Notes under the pieces: generated by a model
The model's input: the letters and a program-made list of their open reading frames with translations, nothing else
Told to the model about the DNA's origin: nothing
The model's database searches: none
Source of the DNA: Ilyomonas sp963790435
Lineage (GTDB): Bacteria > Bacteroidota > Bacteroidia > Chitinophagales > Chitinophagaceae
Direction: 5' to 3'
DNA: 64,000 bases
Assembly (NCBI GenBank): GCA_963790435.1
Contig: CAWBOI010000001.1
Coordinates: forward strand, 1,488,001-1,552,000
Translations under genes and position numbers: made by a program
In this document: piece after piece, positions 54,614 through 63,460 of the stretch
How the letters are laid out: each line of letters starts with the position of its first letter
How positions within the stretch are numbered: position 1 is the first letter of the stretch

Positions 54614-55889
54614 ATGAACATTCTCTTACTCGGCGCCGGCGGTCGCGAACATGCACTTGCCTGGAAGATAGAACAAAGCCCGCTATGCACACAGTTGTTT
54701 ATTGCACCCGGAAATGGAGGTACAGCGCAATGTGGCACCAACATCAATATGGATGTAAATGACTTTGCAGCCATTGACCATTTTTGCAATGAAAACAAAA
54801 TTGACATGTTGGTCGTGGGTCCCGAAGAGCCGCTGGTGAAGGGCATTTACGATTTTTTTGGGCAAAAACAAACCTGGAAAGGCATTGTGATTGGGCCCTC
54901 AAAAGTAGCAGCGCAATTAGAAGGCAGTAAGGCGTTTTCAAAACGTTTCATGCAACGGCACAACATTCCAACAGCGGCGTATGAAGAGTTTGATGAAAGC
55001 ACTTACGGGTTGGGCGTTCAATACATCAAACAACATAGTCTACCCATTGTTTTAAAAGCGGATGGCCTGGCGGCAGGCAAAGGCGTTGTCATCTGTAACA
55101 CTACAGAGGAAGCTTTGCATACTTTTGAAGAGATGATTGTGCACAAACAGTTTGGCAGCGCATCATCCAAAGTGGTGATTGAGCAATTTCTGCAAGGCAT
55201 TGAAGCCAGTGTATTTGTAATAACCGATGGAAAAGAGTACAAAGTGATTGGTCATGCAAAAGATTACAAGCGCATTGGCGAAGGCGATACAGGACCGAAC
55301 ACCGGAGGAATGGGTTGCGTAAGCCCGGTGCCATTTATTACGGATAGCTTCATGAAAAAAGTGGAAGCAAAAGATAATCAAACCTACGATTAAAGGTTTA
55401 CAAAAAGAGGCGCTCATTTACAAAGGTTTTATTTTTTTTGGATTGATAAATGTGCACGATGAGCCTTTTCTCATTGAATACAATTGCCGCATGGGCGATC
55501 CTGAAACTGAAGTGGTGATCCCAAGATTAAAGAATGATTTGGTAGAATTGTTTATGTCTATTGACAACAGCAGTTTGCAAAATGTTTCTATTGAATACGA
55601 TGAGCGTTGTTGTGCAACTGTAATGGCAGTAAGCAAAGGCTACCCCGGAAATTATGACAAAAACAAACCCATTGGCTTCAACACTTATAAATCGCACGGC
55701 TCGCTGGTTTTTCATGCCGGAACAAAGGGTGAGGGCAAAAACATTGTAACCAATGGAGGACGTGTTTTAACTGTATCATCTTATGGCGATACGATTGGAG
55801 AAGCCGTTGAACATTCGTTGCATGTTTTACAAGACATCCATTTTGAAGGCATGAATTACCGGAAAGACATTGGGTATGAATTTAAGTGA
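54614..55889 (+). pseudogene. purD: Phosphoribosylamine-glycine ligase with one apparent +1 frameshift
   Basis: PurD joins glycine to phosphoribosylamine in purine synthesis. The start MNILLLGAGGREHALAW is clear. The frame breaks in the run AAAA at 55369-55372: read through, it stops at 55393, while with one A removed it continues as KIIKPTIKGLQKEAL and reaches the stop at 55887-55889. The restored protein has 424 residues, the normal length, with intact ATP-grasp motifs (VLKADGLAAGKGVVIC, NCRMGDPETEVVIPRL). As with gcvP, this is either a consensus error or a recent mutation. Confidence 0.92.
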
Positions 55890-56056
55890 GTGGTGAATGG
55901 TGAGTAGTGAGTTGCAATACGATTTTTGGTTTCATACAAATTATCGCTGAAAGCCATAACAGCAAAGAATTTCAGTACACGACTAATACTGTAAAAAAAT
56001 TGAAGCTGATATACTGTAATTATTCACTACTCAAAATCCTCCAATTAAAAATAAAA

Positions 56057-56084
56057 AAGCCCTCCTTAAGAATAAGGACGGCCT
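56057..56084 (-). terminator. Terminator of the small lipoprotein gene
   Basis: Read leftward, AGGCCGTCCTT pairs with AAGGAGGGCTT with one mismatch around a 6-base loop and is followed by a T-run. It lies about 70 bases after the stop of the gene at 56154. Confidence 0.75.
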
Positions 56085-56153
56085 CTAACGATTGCTTGCC
56101 ATATAAAAAAGTTGTGTTGTTTCTTTCCGCAAGCGGGAAAGAAACCCGTTCAA

Positions 56154-56399
56154 TTATTTTTTACCCTTCAAAGAGTCTTTTGTCATTTTTACAGAAGAAT
56201 CAACGCCAGCTTTTACATCTTTTCTCATTGCGTCCAGAGAATCTTTCTTCGCGCTGACAGTTGAATCAATATTGTTTTTAGTAGCTTTTCCGGCAGAATC
56301 AACTGAATTTATTGTTGAATCTGTTGTATTGTTTGTAGAAGTCCCATTGTTGCAGGCTGCAAAAGCACCGATTGATAATACTACTAAAAGCTTTTTCAT
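56154..56399 (-). CDS. Small lipoprotein, 81 aa
   Basis: 81 residues from MKKLLVVLSIGAFAAC; the longer frame to 56504 is not needed. The lipobox GAFAAC gives a lipid-anchored mature chain of about 66 residues rich in Ser, Thr, Asp and Lys, with helix-forming repeats (SVDSAGKATKNNIDST, KDSLDAMRKDVK). It resembles small coiled-coil envelope proteins. The function is unknown. It is next to a similar lipoprotein gene. Confidence 0.75.
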   Translation of the reverse strand: MKKLLVVLSIGAFAACNNGTSTNNTTDSTINSVDSAGKATKNNIDSTVSAKKDSLDAMRKDVKAGVDSSVKMTKDSLKGKK

Positions 56400-56542
56400 T
56401 GTTGTGTGTCTGTTTGCATATTTATACTCAAACTGCAAATAGGTAACCCAAGTTCTGAAAAAACTTTTTCGGTTTTTTCTAAACCATTCAGTACCAGCAA
56501 ACAATCAGCTTACATCTACAAGATATTTTCCTGAACATACTG

Positions 56543-56758
56543 TTATTTCAATAAGCTGTCTTTACGCGGATCCGTTTTATCACCTAAAATATGATTGGAA
56601 TCTTTCCGGTCAATAGAAGTATCAGGGAAATGCGGATTTACAGCACTTGTTGTGTCGTGCGGAGCTGCCGAAGCCGAATCAGATGGTGTAGTGGTACCAC
56701 CATTTGAGCCACATGCGGCGAATAGTACGATGCCAGCCATTGCAATCAATTGTTTCAT
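56543..56758 (-). CDS. Small lipoprotein, 71 aa
   Basis: 71 residues with the lipobox LFAAC at about residue 16. The mature chain is Ser/Thr/Ala/Asp-rich, then basic (DRKDSNHILGDKTDPRKDSL). It shares its design with the neighbouring lipoprotein, and the pair may be duplicates or functionally linked. There is no recognised family. It diverges from the plug-domain gene. Confidence 0.75.
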   Translation of the reverse strand: MKQLIAMAGIVLFAACGSNGGTTTPSDSASAAPHDTTSAVNPHFPDTSIDRKDSNHILGDKTDPRKDSLLK

Positions 56759-56964
56759 ACCGGGGAGTTTTTTGTTTGATTAAAAATCAATACATAGAAA
56801 TGTTGTGCCAATTGCTGTAAAAACGTTTTTCTTTTACAGGAAACTATAAAGTGCAGGTAAGAATGAAGACATTTTTATTGCTCTCACATCGTTGCCAATT
56901 TGTTAAGGTTCGTTTTTTAATTGGATGAATGTTTTTAATTTGAAGATTGGTTTCAACAATTACT

Positions 56965-59352
56965 ATGAAGCGATTCTCTTTTGCACTTCTTTCTTTTGTT
57001 TTTGCCCTTTTTTTTCAGGCTTCTTTTGCGCAACGTATAGACAGCACATTGGCTGCTTATGCCGACAAATACCAGCCCGAGCGCATTTACATTCAGTTTG
57101 ATAAACCGGCTTATGCAGCAGGCGAAACCGTTTGGTTTAAAGCTTATCTGATGGCGGGCATTCTTCCTTCCAACATCAGCAAAAACTTCTATACCGATTG
57201 GTACGATGCTTTGGGAAACCTGTTGGCGCATTCTGCATTTCCCATTATTCAGGCAGGTGCAGCAGGCGAGTTTATTATTCCCGATACGCTTAGCAGTGCT
57301 GCGGTTCATGTTAAAGCCTACACAACCTGGGCATTGAATTTCGATACGGCCTTTTTATTTCAAAAAAACATTCCGGTAGCACAGAAAAAGCTTCCTAAAA
57401 CCATCGCCCAACTAACGGTTGCGCCTTCACTTCAATTTTTTCCGGAAGGTGGCGATGCGATAGAAGGTTTGCCTTCGCGCATTGCCTTCTTAGCCAACGA
57501 TCAATATGGTCGTCCTGTAAAAGTAAGAGGCACAGTTACCAACAGCAAAGGCCAAACCGTTGATAACATGAAAACAGAACACGATGGCATGGGCAGTGTT
57601 CATGTTACTTATACAAAAGGTGAAACTTACACAGCCAAATGGTTTGATGAGCAGAACAACGTTTACACCACAACTTTGCCCGTAGCAAAAAGCAGCGGTG
57701 TAAACCTTGAGATAGGAACAGTCGCCGGCAAAAAAACGTTTGTTATTCGCCGCACCGAAGATGCGCCAGACAACTTCAGGAAGCTGCATGTGGTAGCTAC
57801 CATGCACCAGCAATTGGTGTATATGGCAAATGCCAATTTAGAGCAAACCAGCAGCATTGGTGGTGCCATACCTACTGGGCAACTCGTAACCGGCATATTG
57901 CAAATTACTCTTTTCAGCAACGACTGGAAGCCGCTGGCAGAGCGGATTTGCTTTGTCAATAACAATGAAGCCATTTTCACTCCTGAAGTAGGTTTTACAA
58001 AATTGGGCCTGGGCAAACGAGGGATGAATACGATTGAAATCAGTATGCCGGATTCTACAATTGGCAATCTTTCTCTTGCCATTACAGATAAAGGCATCGG
58101 CGTTGACAGTAACAACAATATCATCTCACAGTTGTTAGTATCGAGCGATATAAAAGGTGCTATTTACAAACCGCAATATTATTTTTCAAACAACAGCGAC
58201 AGCATTGCAAAGCATTTGGATTTGGTGATGCTTACACATGGCTGGCGCCGGATTAACTGGGAAGCGATTGTGCAAGGTGAGATGCCTGAAATTACATATC
58301 CTGCTGAAAAGGATTATTTAAGGTTTTCAGGCAAAGTGTATGGCGCAAGCAGCACACAAATTCGCTCGGCAGGTTCATTGTTTGCCATTCTCCAGGCAAA
58401 AGATTCCAGCCGACAAGTAGTAACCGCCAACATCAAGCCCGACGGCACGTTTGATGACCCGAGTATTGTGTTGTTTGATTCAACCAAAATCTTTTATCAG
58501 TTCAGCAATAAAGCCTTTACTGATATGAGTGAAGTGCGTTTTATGAACAGCATCTTGCCGGCGCAAAAACATATCAATGTAGACAAAAACAGAATCTCTC
58601 TGTTAGACACATCAGGCTACGCAAGACTGCGTTTTTTGGCAAACGAACAAGCACACCTGAACGAACTTCTTAAAACCACGACTTTGCAAGGCGTAACTGT
58701 TACCACAAGAACAAAGTCGCCGTTGCAGTTGTTAGATGAACGCTATGCCAGCGGCATGTTTCAAAGCGGTGATGCCTACCAGTTTGACTTGACAAATGAT
58801 CAGTTTGCCAACAGCTATCAAAATGTATTTACTTATTTGCAAAGCAAAGTTGCAGGTTTGCAAATTACTGTCAGCGGCAGCAATGTTAGCATGAATTGGC
58901 GGGGTGGAACACCAACCGTTTATATGAATGAAATGCCGGTTGATGTTGGCTTATTAAGTTCCACTTCAGTATCAGATATTGCTTATGTAAAAGTGTTTCG
59001 TCCGCCATTCATGGGTGGCTTTAATGGCGCCAACGGAGCCATTGCTGTTTATACAAAAAAAGGTGGTGACCGCCCCGTTGACAAAGGAAAAGGCATGCCT
59101 TTTAAAATGGTGATTGGCTACACGGCTGTGAAAGAATTTTACTCGCCTAATTATGGAACGATTGACCAGCGCAACGAAGCCGAAGATGTACGCAGCACTT
59201 TGTTTTGGTCGCCCAACATTTTTACTACATTGGAAAATCACAAACTGAAGCTTAGCTTTTACAACAACGATGTTACCGATGCTTTCCGCATTGTTTTGGA
59301 AGGCATTAGCACCGATGGAAGACTTACGCACGTTGAAAAAGTGATTGAATAA
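56965..59352 (+). CDS. Surface protein with macroglobulin-like N-terminus and TonB plug-like C-terminus
   Basis: 795 residues from MKRFSFALLSFVFALFFQASFAQ (signal peptide). Residues 30-110 (ERIYIQFDKPAYAAGETVWFKAYL) form a macroglobulin MG2-like domain. The C-terminal region (about 575-725, with LQGVTVTTRTKSP, VAGLQITVSGSNV, YMNEMPVDV and GANGAIAVYTKKGG) matches the TonB-receptor plug domain, but no 22-strand barrel follows. Such proteins are frequent in Bacteroidota and are thought to be outer-membrane associated. The function is unknown. Confidence 0.85.
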   Translation: MKRFSFALLSFVFALFFQASFAQRIDSTLAAYADKYQPERIYIQFDKPAYAAGETVWFKAYLMAGILPSNISKNFYTDWYDALGNLLAHSAFPIIQAGAAGEFIIPDTLSSAAVHVKAYTTWALNFDTAFLFQKNIPVAQKKLPKTIAQLTVAPSLQFFPEGGDAIEGLPSRIAFLANDQYGRPVKVRGTVTNSKGQTVDNMKTEHDGMGSVHVTYTKGETYTAKWFDEQNNVYTTTLPVAKSSGVNLEIGTVAGKKTFVIRRTEDAPDNFRKLHVVATMHQQLVYMANANLEQTSSIGGAIPTGQLVTGILQITLFSNDWKPLAERICFVNNNEAIFTPEVGFTKLGLGKRGMNTIEISMPDSTIGNLSLAITDKGIGVDSNNNIISQLLVSSDIKGAIYKPQYYFSNNSDSIAKHLDLVMLTHGWRRINWEAIVQGEMPEITYPAEKDYLRFSGKVYGASSTQIRSAGSLFAILQAKDSSRQVVTANIKPDGTFDDPSIVLFDSTKIFYQFSNKAFTDMSEVRFMNSILPAQKHINVDKNRISLLDTSGYARLRFLANEQAHLNELLKTTTLQGVTVTTRTKSPLQLLDERYASGMFQSGDAYQFDLTNDQFANSYQNVFTYLQSKVAGLQITVSGSNVSMNWRGGTPTVYMNEMPVDVGLLSSTSVSDIAYVKVFRPPFMGGFNGANGAIAVYTKKGGDRPVDKGKGMPFKMVIGYTAVKEFYSPNYGTIDQRNEAEDVRSTLFWSPNIFTTLENHKLKLSFYNNDVTDAFRIVLEGISTDGRLTHVEKVIE

Positions 59353-59404
59353 ACCTGCGCTGCTGGGAGCATTTTAAAATTTACTTTTGCGCTAAATTAT
59401 ACGG

Positions 59405-60652
59405 ATGTTGAAGGGCATTTATAAACGTTGGATTTTTTTGTTTTTGTTGACATTGTCATCATCGTATGGAATGGCGCAACAGCAATATCATTTCATTTAT
59501 ATCCAGGCAGACAATGGACAGCCGTTTTATGTGAAATATAACGGCAAGAATTATAGCTCTTCCTCCATTGGTTATTTGATTCTTCCAAAGCTGAGCGATG
59601 GCAATGTTTCGCTGCAGATTGGATTTGCCAAAAATTTATATCCCGAACAGGTCTTCAATCTTGCTGTTGCTGGTAAAGACCTTGGTTTTGCCCTAAAAAA
59701 TTTTGGCGAAAAAGGCTGGGGCTTGTTCAATTTTCAAACCACCGATATTGTGATGAATGGCAATGCTGCAGCTCCTGCCAATGAACAAGCCGTCAAAACA
59801 ACTACCAATACAAGCAATGCGTTTGGCAACATGCTGGCATCTGCCATTAACGATTCTACTTTAAACCAGCAACGTGTTATTGCAAACGATTCTTCGGCAA
59901 AAACAAAAGTAGCTTCTGCCACAAATACAGCAACAGATACAACTCAAGCAAAAGCACCGAAAGGCAATACCGGCACGGCTTTGAACACAACATCTCAAAC
60001 GTATAACAGTGTGGTTGCCGTAGATAGTTTGATCAAAAAATACAGTAGCAACGGGGATAGTTCAAACGTTAATAAGAAAGCTATTGATGCAAACAATCCC
60101 ATTGTAAAATCAGCCGAAAAAACAAACGACAGCGGCACTGATTTAACGTTTTTAGATAACAATTCCAAAGATACCATTCATGCTTTTATTCCTTCTTCCA
60201 ACCAGCCGAGTGTAGTGAACAAAACAGCGAGTGCTGACAGTGCAAGCAGCAAAGTATCGAACCCATTTTTTAATAGCGGCAATGCCCAAACTATTGAGAA
60301 AACAAGCTCATCAGATTCATCTTCAAATGTAATAAAAACAAACCCTGCACTGCTCAATACTGCCTGCAACAGTATGTTTAGCAGCAACGATGCAGACAAG
60401 CTTAAAAGAAAGATTGTATCGCTTCACAAACAGGAAGATATTATGAATGCCGTTCGCAAAAGTTTGCGCGGCAAGTGCATTACGACCGACCAGGTGAAAG
60501 ATCTGGGCAATTTGTTTTTATCGGATGAAAATCGTTATAATTTTTACGATGCCGCCTATCCGTATGTGTACGATTTCGGCAATTATGCAATCTTGCAAAA
60601 TACACTGATTGACAGCTATTACAGAAACCGTTTTAAAGCCCTGCTTCATTAA
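59405..60652 (+). CDS. Secreted DUF4476 protein
   Basis: 415 residues with an N-terminal signal segment (WIFLFLLTLSSSYGMAQ). Residues 25-115 form a strand-rich domain; a long disordered linker rich in Ser, Thr, Asn and Ala (about 120-310) follows. The C-terminal 80 residues (from DADKLKRKIVSLHKQEDI to SYYRNRFKALL) match DUF4476. The function is unknown. It lies 52 bases after the plug-domain gene and 6 bases before truA. Confidence 0.85.
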   Translation: MLKGIYKRWIFLFLLTLSSSYGMAQQQYHFIYIQADNGQPFYVKYNGKNYSSSSIGYLILPKLSDGNVSLQIGFAKNLYPEQVFNLAVAGKDLGFALKNFGEKGWGLFNFQTTDIVMNGNAAAPANEQAVKTTTNTSNAFGNMLASAINDSTLNQQRVIANDSSAKTKVASATNTATDTTQAKAPKGNTGTALNTTSQTYNSVVAVDSLIKKYSSNGDSSNVNKKAIDANNPIVKSAEKTNDSGTDLTFLDNNSKDTIHAFIPSSNQPSVVNKTASADSASSKVSNPFFNSGNAQTIEKTSSSDSSSNVIKTNPALLNTACNSMFSSNDADKLKRKIVSLHKQEDIMNAVRKSLRGKCITTDQVKDLGNLFLSDENRYNFYDAAYPYVYDFGNYAILQNTLIDSYYRNRFKALLH

Positions 60653-60658
60653 GTTATC

Positions 60659-61420
60659 ATGCGGCGATACTTTTTAGAAGTTGCTTACAAAGGCACACAG
60701 TACAGTGGTTTTCAAAAGCAGGAGAATGCGGTTACGGTTCAATCCGAAGTAGAAAAAGCACTTTTGGTTTTGCACAAAAAAAGCATTGAACTCACCACTT
60801 CATCGCGCACCGATGCAGGCGTTCATGCGTTGCAAAATTTCTTTCATTTTGACGTTGATATTATGGTTGATGAAAAAAAAACTTTGTATAGCCTGAACTC
60901 CATTTTGCAGAACGATATTGTTATCAAAAGCATCGTGGAAGTGAATGGGGACGCGCATTGCAGGTTTGATGCGCTTTCGCGTTCTTACGAATATCATCTC
61001 TATAAAAAGAAGAATCCGTTTCTTGTTGACAGAGCGTTTTATTATCCGTATCAGTTGAACATTGATGCGCTGAATGAAGCAGCAAAACAGCTTTTGTTTT
61101 ACACCGATTTTACTTCGTTCTCAAAACGCAACACGCAGGTAAAAACTTTTTTGTGCGACATCAAAAATGCAGAATGGAAATGGGTGGATGATGAACTGAT
61201 TTTTTATATCACCGCCAACCGTTTTTTGCGCGGCATGGTGCGCGGCTTAACCGGTACGATGTTGAAGGTAGGAAGAAGCACCATTTCTTTGGATAATTTT
61301 AAAAATATTATCGAAGCAAAAGATTGCCGAGAAGCCGATTTTTCGGTGCCGCCGCAAGGTTTGTTTTTGACGAATGTTTTGTATCCCAAAACCGTTTGGA
61401 AAGAAGGGAGAGAAAGCTAA
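60659..61420 (+). CDS. truA: tRNA pseudouridine(38-40) synthase TruA
   Basis: 253 residues. It modifies tRNA anticodon-stem uridines. The catalytic Asp lies in SSRTDAGVHAL (about residue 49). Other family segments are EVAYKGTQYSGFQKQ at the start and FLRGMVRGLTGTMLKVGRS near the C-terminus. It starts 6 bases after the DUF4476 gene stop, so it is likely co-transcribed. Confidence 0.97.
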   Translation: MRRYFLEVAYKGTQYSGFQKQENAVTVQSEVEKALLVLHKKSIELTTSSRTDAGVHALQNFFHFDVDIMVDEKKTLYSLNSILQNDIVIKSIVEVNGDAHCRFDALSRSYEYHLYKKKNPFLVDRAFYYPYQLNIDALNEAAKQLLFYTDFTSFSKRNTQVKTFLCDIKNAEWKWVDDELIFYITANRFLRGMVRGLTGTMLKVGRSTISLDNFKNIIEAKDCREADFSVPPQGLFLTNVLYPKTVWKEGRES

Positions 61421-61468
61421 CTTTGTTACTGTAAACATTGCTTCTTAAACATTAAATTTAACGCCGCC

Positions 61469-61960
61469 ATGGCTTCATTCGACATCGTAAGCAAAGTTGA
61501 TTTGCAAACATTAGACAATGCCATCAACACTGTAAAAAAAGAAATCGGTAATCGCTTTGATTTTAAAAATTCGCCCGTAGAAATTGAGTTAAACAAGAAA
61601 GATTACCTCCTGAACATAGAAGCGGAAAGCGATATGAAACTGAAACAAATTATTGATGTGATCATCAGCCGCAGCATGAAGCAGGGCATTGACGCGGCGG
61701 CTTTTAATTTTGAAAAAGATGCGTACCCAAGCGGCAAAATAGTAAAAAAAGAAGTGCCCGTAACCAATGGCTTGCAACAGGATGATGCAAAGAAAGTGGT
61801 GAAAGTAATTAAAGACAGCGGCTTGAAAGTGCAGGCGCAAATTATGGATGATGTGGTGCGCGTAACCGGCAAAAAGATTGATGATTTGCAGGACGTAATT
61901 GCGAAACTAAAAGCTGCGAATTTGAAGCTGCCCTTGCAGTTTATTAATATGAAAGCGTGA
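61469..61960 (+). CDS. YajQ family nucleotide-binding protein
   Basis: 163 residues, the standard length. It starts MASFDIVSKVDLQTLDNAIN and continues with RFDFKNSPVEIEL, and the second half contains KKVVKVIKDSGLKVQAQI. YajQ proteins bind nucleotides; one member is a cyclic di-GMP effector, which cannot be assumed here. It is the last gene of the rightward group before 1.5 kb of degraded DNA. Confidence 0.95.
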   Translation: MASFDIVSKVDLQTLDNAINTVKKEIGNRFDFKNSPVEIELNKKDYLLNIEAESDMKLKQIIDVIISRSMKQGIDAAAFNFEKDAYPSGKIVKKEVPVTNGLQQDDAKKVVKVIKDSGLKVQAQIMDDVVRVTGKKIDDLQDVIAKLKAANLKLPLQFINMKA

Positions 61961-63393
61961 GATAAGTGGCGGTTGTTTAATGTTCTAAATCTGAATACCC
62001 TTTTCTGCTCCAAATAGATCGGTATTTACATGTTCGGCGGAAGTACTCATCAAACTTGAAAGCACGATGGCCACTTTGTATAAAAACAATAAGTAATGTT
62101 GTATTGGCGCAACTACAATACAAAAAGCGCATAGTAATAGCATTGATAATCAGATGGTATTTATTTTTTGTTGGTGCCGAATATTGCGTATAATATTGTG
62201 TTGGCGGTATAAAATAAACTTTAAATGGACCAGAAAACAACCAAGACAAACTTTGCGGACGAAAACATCTAGATAATGCGCCAAACATCTTGGAAAATCT
62301 TCAAAAGAAAATTGCTAATAAAGACTATAAGAGTCTAAAAAGCGCTTCAAAACTGAAAACTTGGAGTATCATTATCCAGCACTGAGCTGCATCATGCAAT
62401 CTAAAAAAATTGGAAAGAATCATTTAAACGAGCTGCGTTTATAGATTACATGCAGTAAGGTGGATTTGATGTTGAAAGTTTCACAAAGGCATCTTACAGA
62501 CAACGAAAAAGCCATGAACAAAGGATTGACCCAAGCCTGATTGAATGTTTAGGAAGTTGATACTCGTAATAAGAAGTATATAAACCAGAGAAGTATTTAC
62601 CAGTTAGACATTCTTTTCAACTTAAGAAATCAGTTCCGACAGCAATAGCAAATATAAGAATTTCTTGATGACTTGATTGTTGGACTTTCAGAAAAGCCGG
62701 GATAAATAAAAACTGATATAGCGAATGAAGACGTTCAAATACAGGAACACTTCGTTTAACAACAAGCAGCATTATCGAAAGATATTTTTGGATATGCCTA
62801 ATGCAGCTCCTTTGGGGAATAATCAAATTTATATCCAGTAAAAATAGCGTTTAAATTTGAGAGGATGCCGATTTTTGGAACAGGAAGATAGCCAAGTTTG
62901 AAGTATAAATTCTTTAAGTATTAATTGCGAGCTGACCTGGAAATCTAATGTTTTTTCAATGGAAGCACAGTTAAAAAAAAGTGTGCAATTTGTTCATGAA
63001 GATGATGTTACTTTTGGTTTAAAGAATTCATGTTATTCTTATGCAAGACCCTTATTGGAGGACAAACTTTAATTGCGAATTTTTGCAAAAATACATACGA
63101 GGCAAATATTTACAAATAAAAACTACCGCCAACAAGTCGGCTTGGCAATCATGGCGGCTGAAGGAACAATATCTTCAGCTTTTGTTCTCAATTTAGCAGC
63201 AGTATCCAGCTTGACAGAATAAATTTGAGCTAATTGCAAATCACAACTTTAAAATAGTTCATCAATTTGGCTTCAGTTGCTGGGCAGACGGAATTCATAA
63301 TATCCGCCTCTTCGCCAATCCGTTAACGTTGACGCTTTCATTTTAATTTATTAACATGAAGTTTAATGCGGTTGATATTTTTTGCGCAAAAAC
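61961..63393. other. Degraded DNA without an intact gene
   Basis: Over 1.4 kb no frame exceeds about 60 codons of coding-like sequence. Plus-strand fragments look like remnants: about 62225-62386 (containing NAPNILENLQKKIANKDY), 62471-62560 in two frames, and 62959-63072 (37 codons from MEAQLKKSVQF). They change frame and contain stops. A lost gene or mobile element is plausible; I could not name it. Similar decay is seen at 10978-11565. Confidence 0.4.
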
Positions 63394-63427
63394 AAACAAG
63401 CCGATAATATTCATTACCGGCTTGTTT
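63394..63427 (-). terminator. araA terminator
   Basis: AAACAAGCCGATAAT (63394-63408) pairs with ATTACCGGCTTGTTT (63413-63427) around a short loop, with one mismatch; read leftward the stem runs into T-rich sequence. It lies 34 bases after the araA stop. Confidence 0.85.
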
Positions 63428-63460
63428 GTTTTTGAAATAATTGTTTATAACAACTGACTG

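Noticed and set aside
62617..62826. Short minus-strand frame in the degraded region
   Set aside because: Isolated, with no supporting motif; the plus-strand fragments look more coding-like and are themselves broken.
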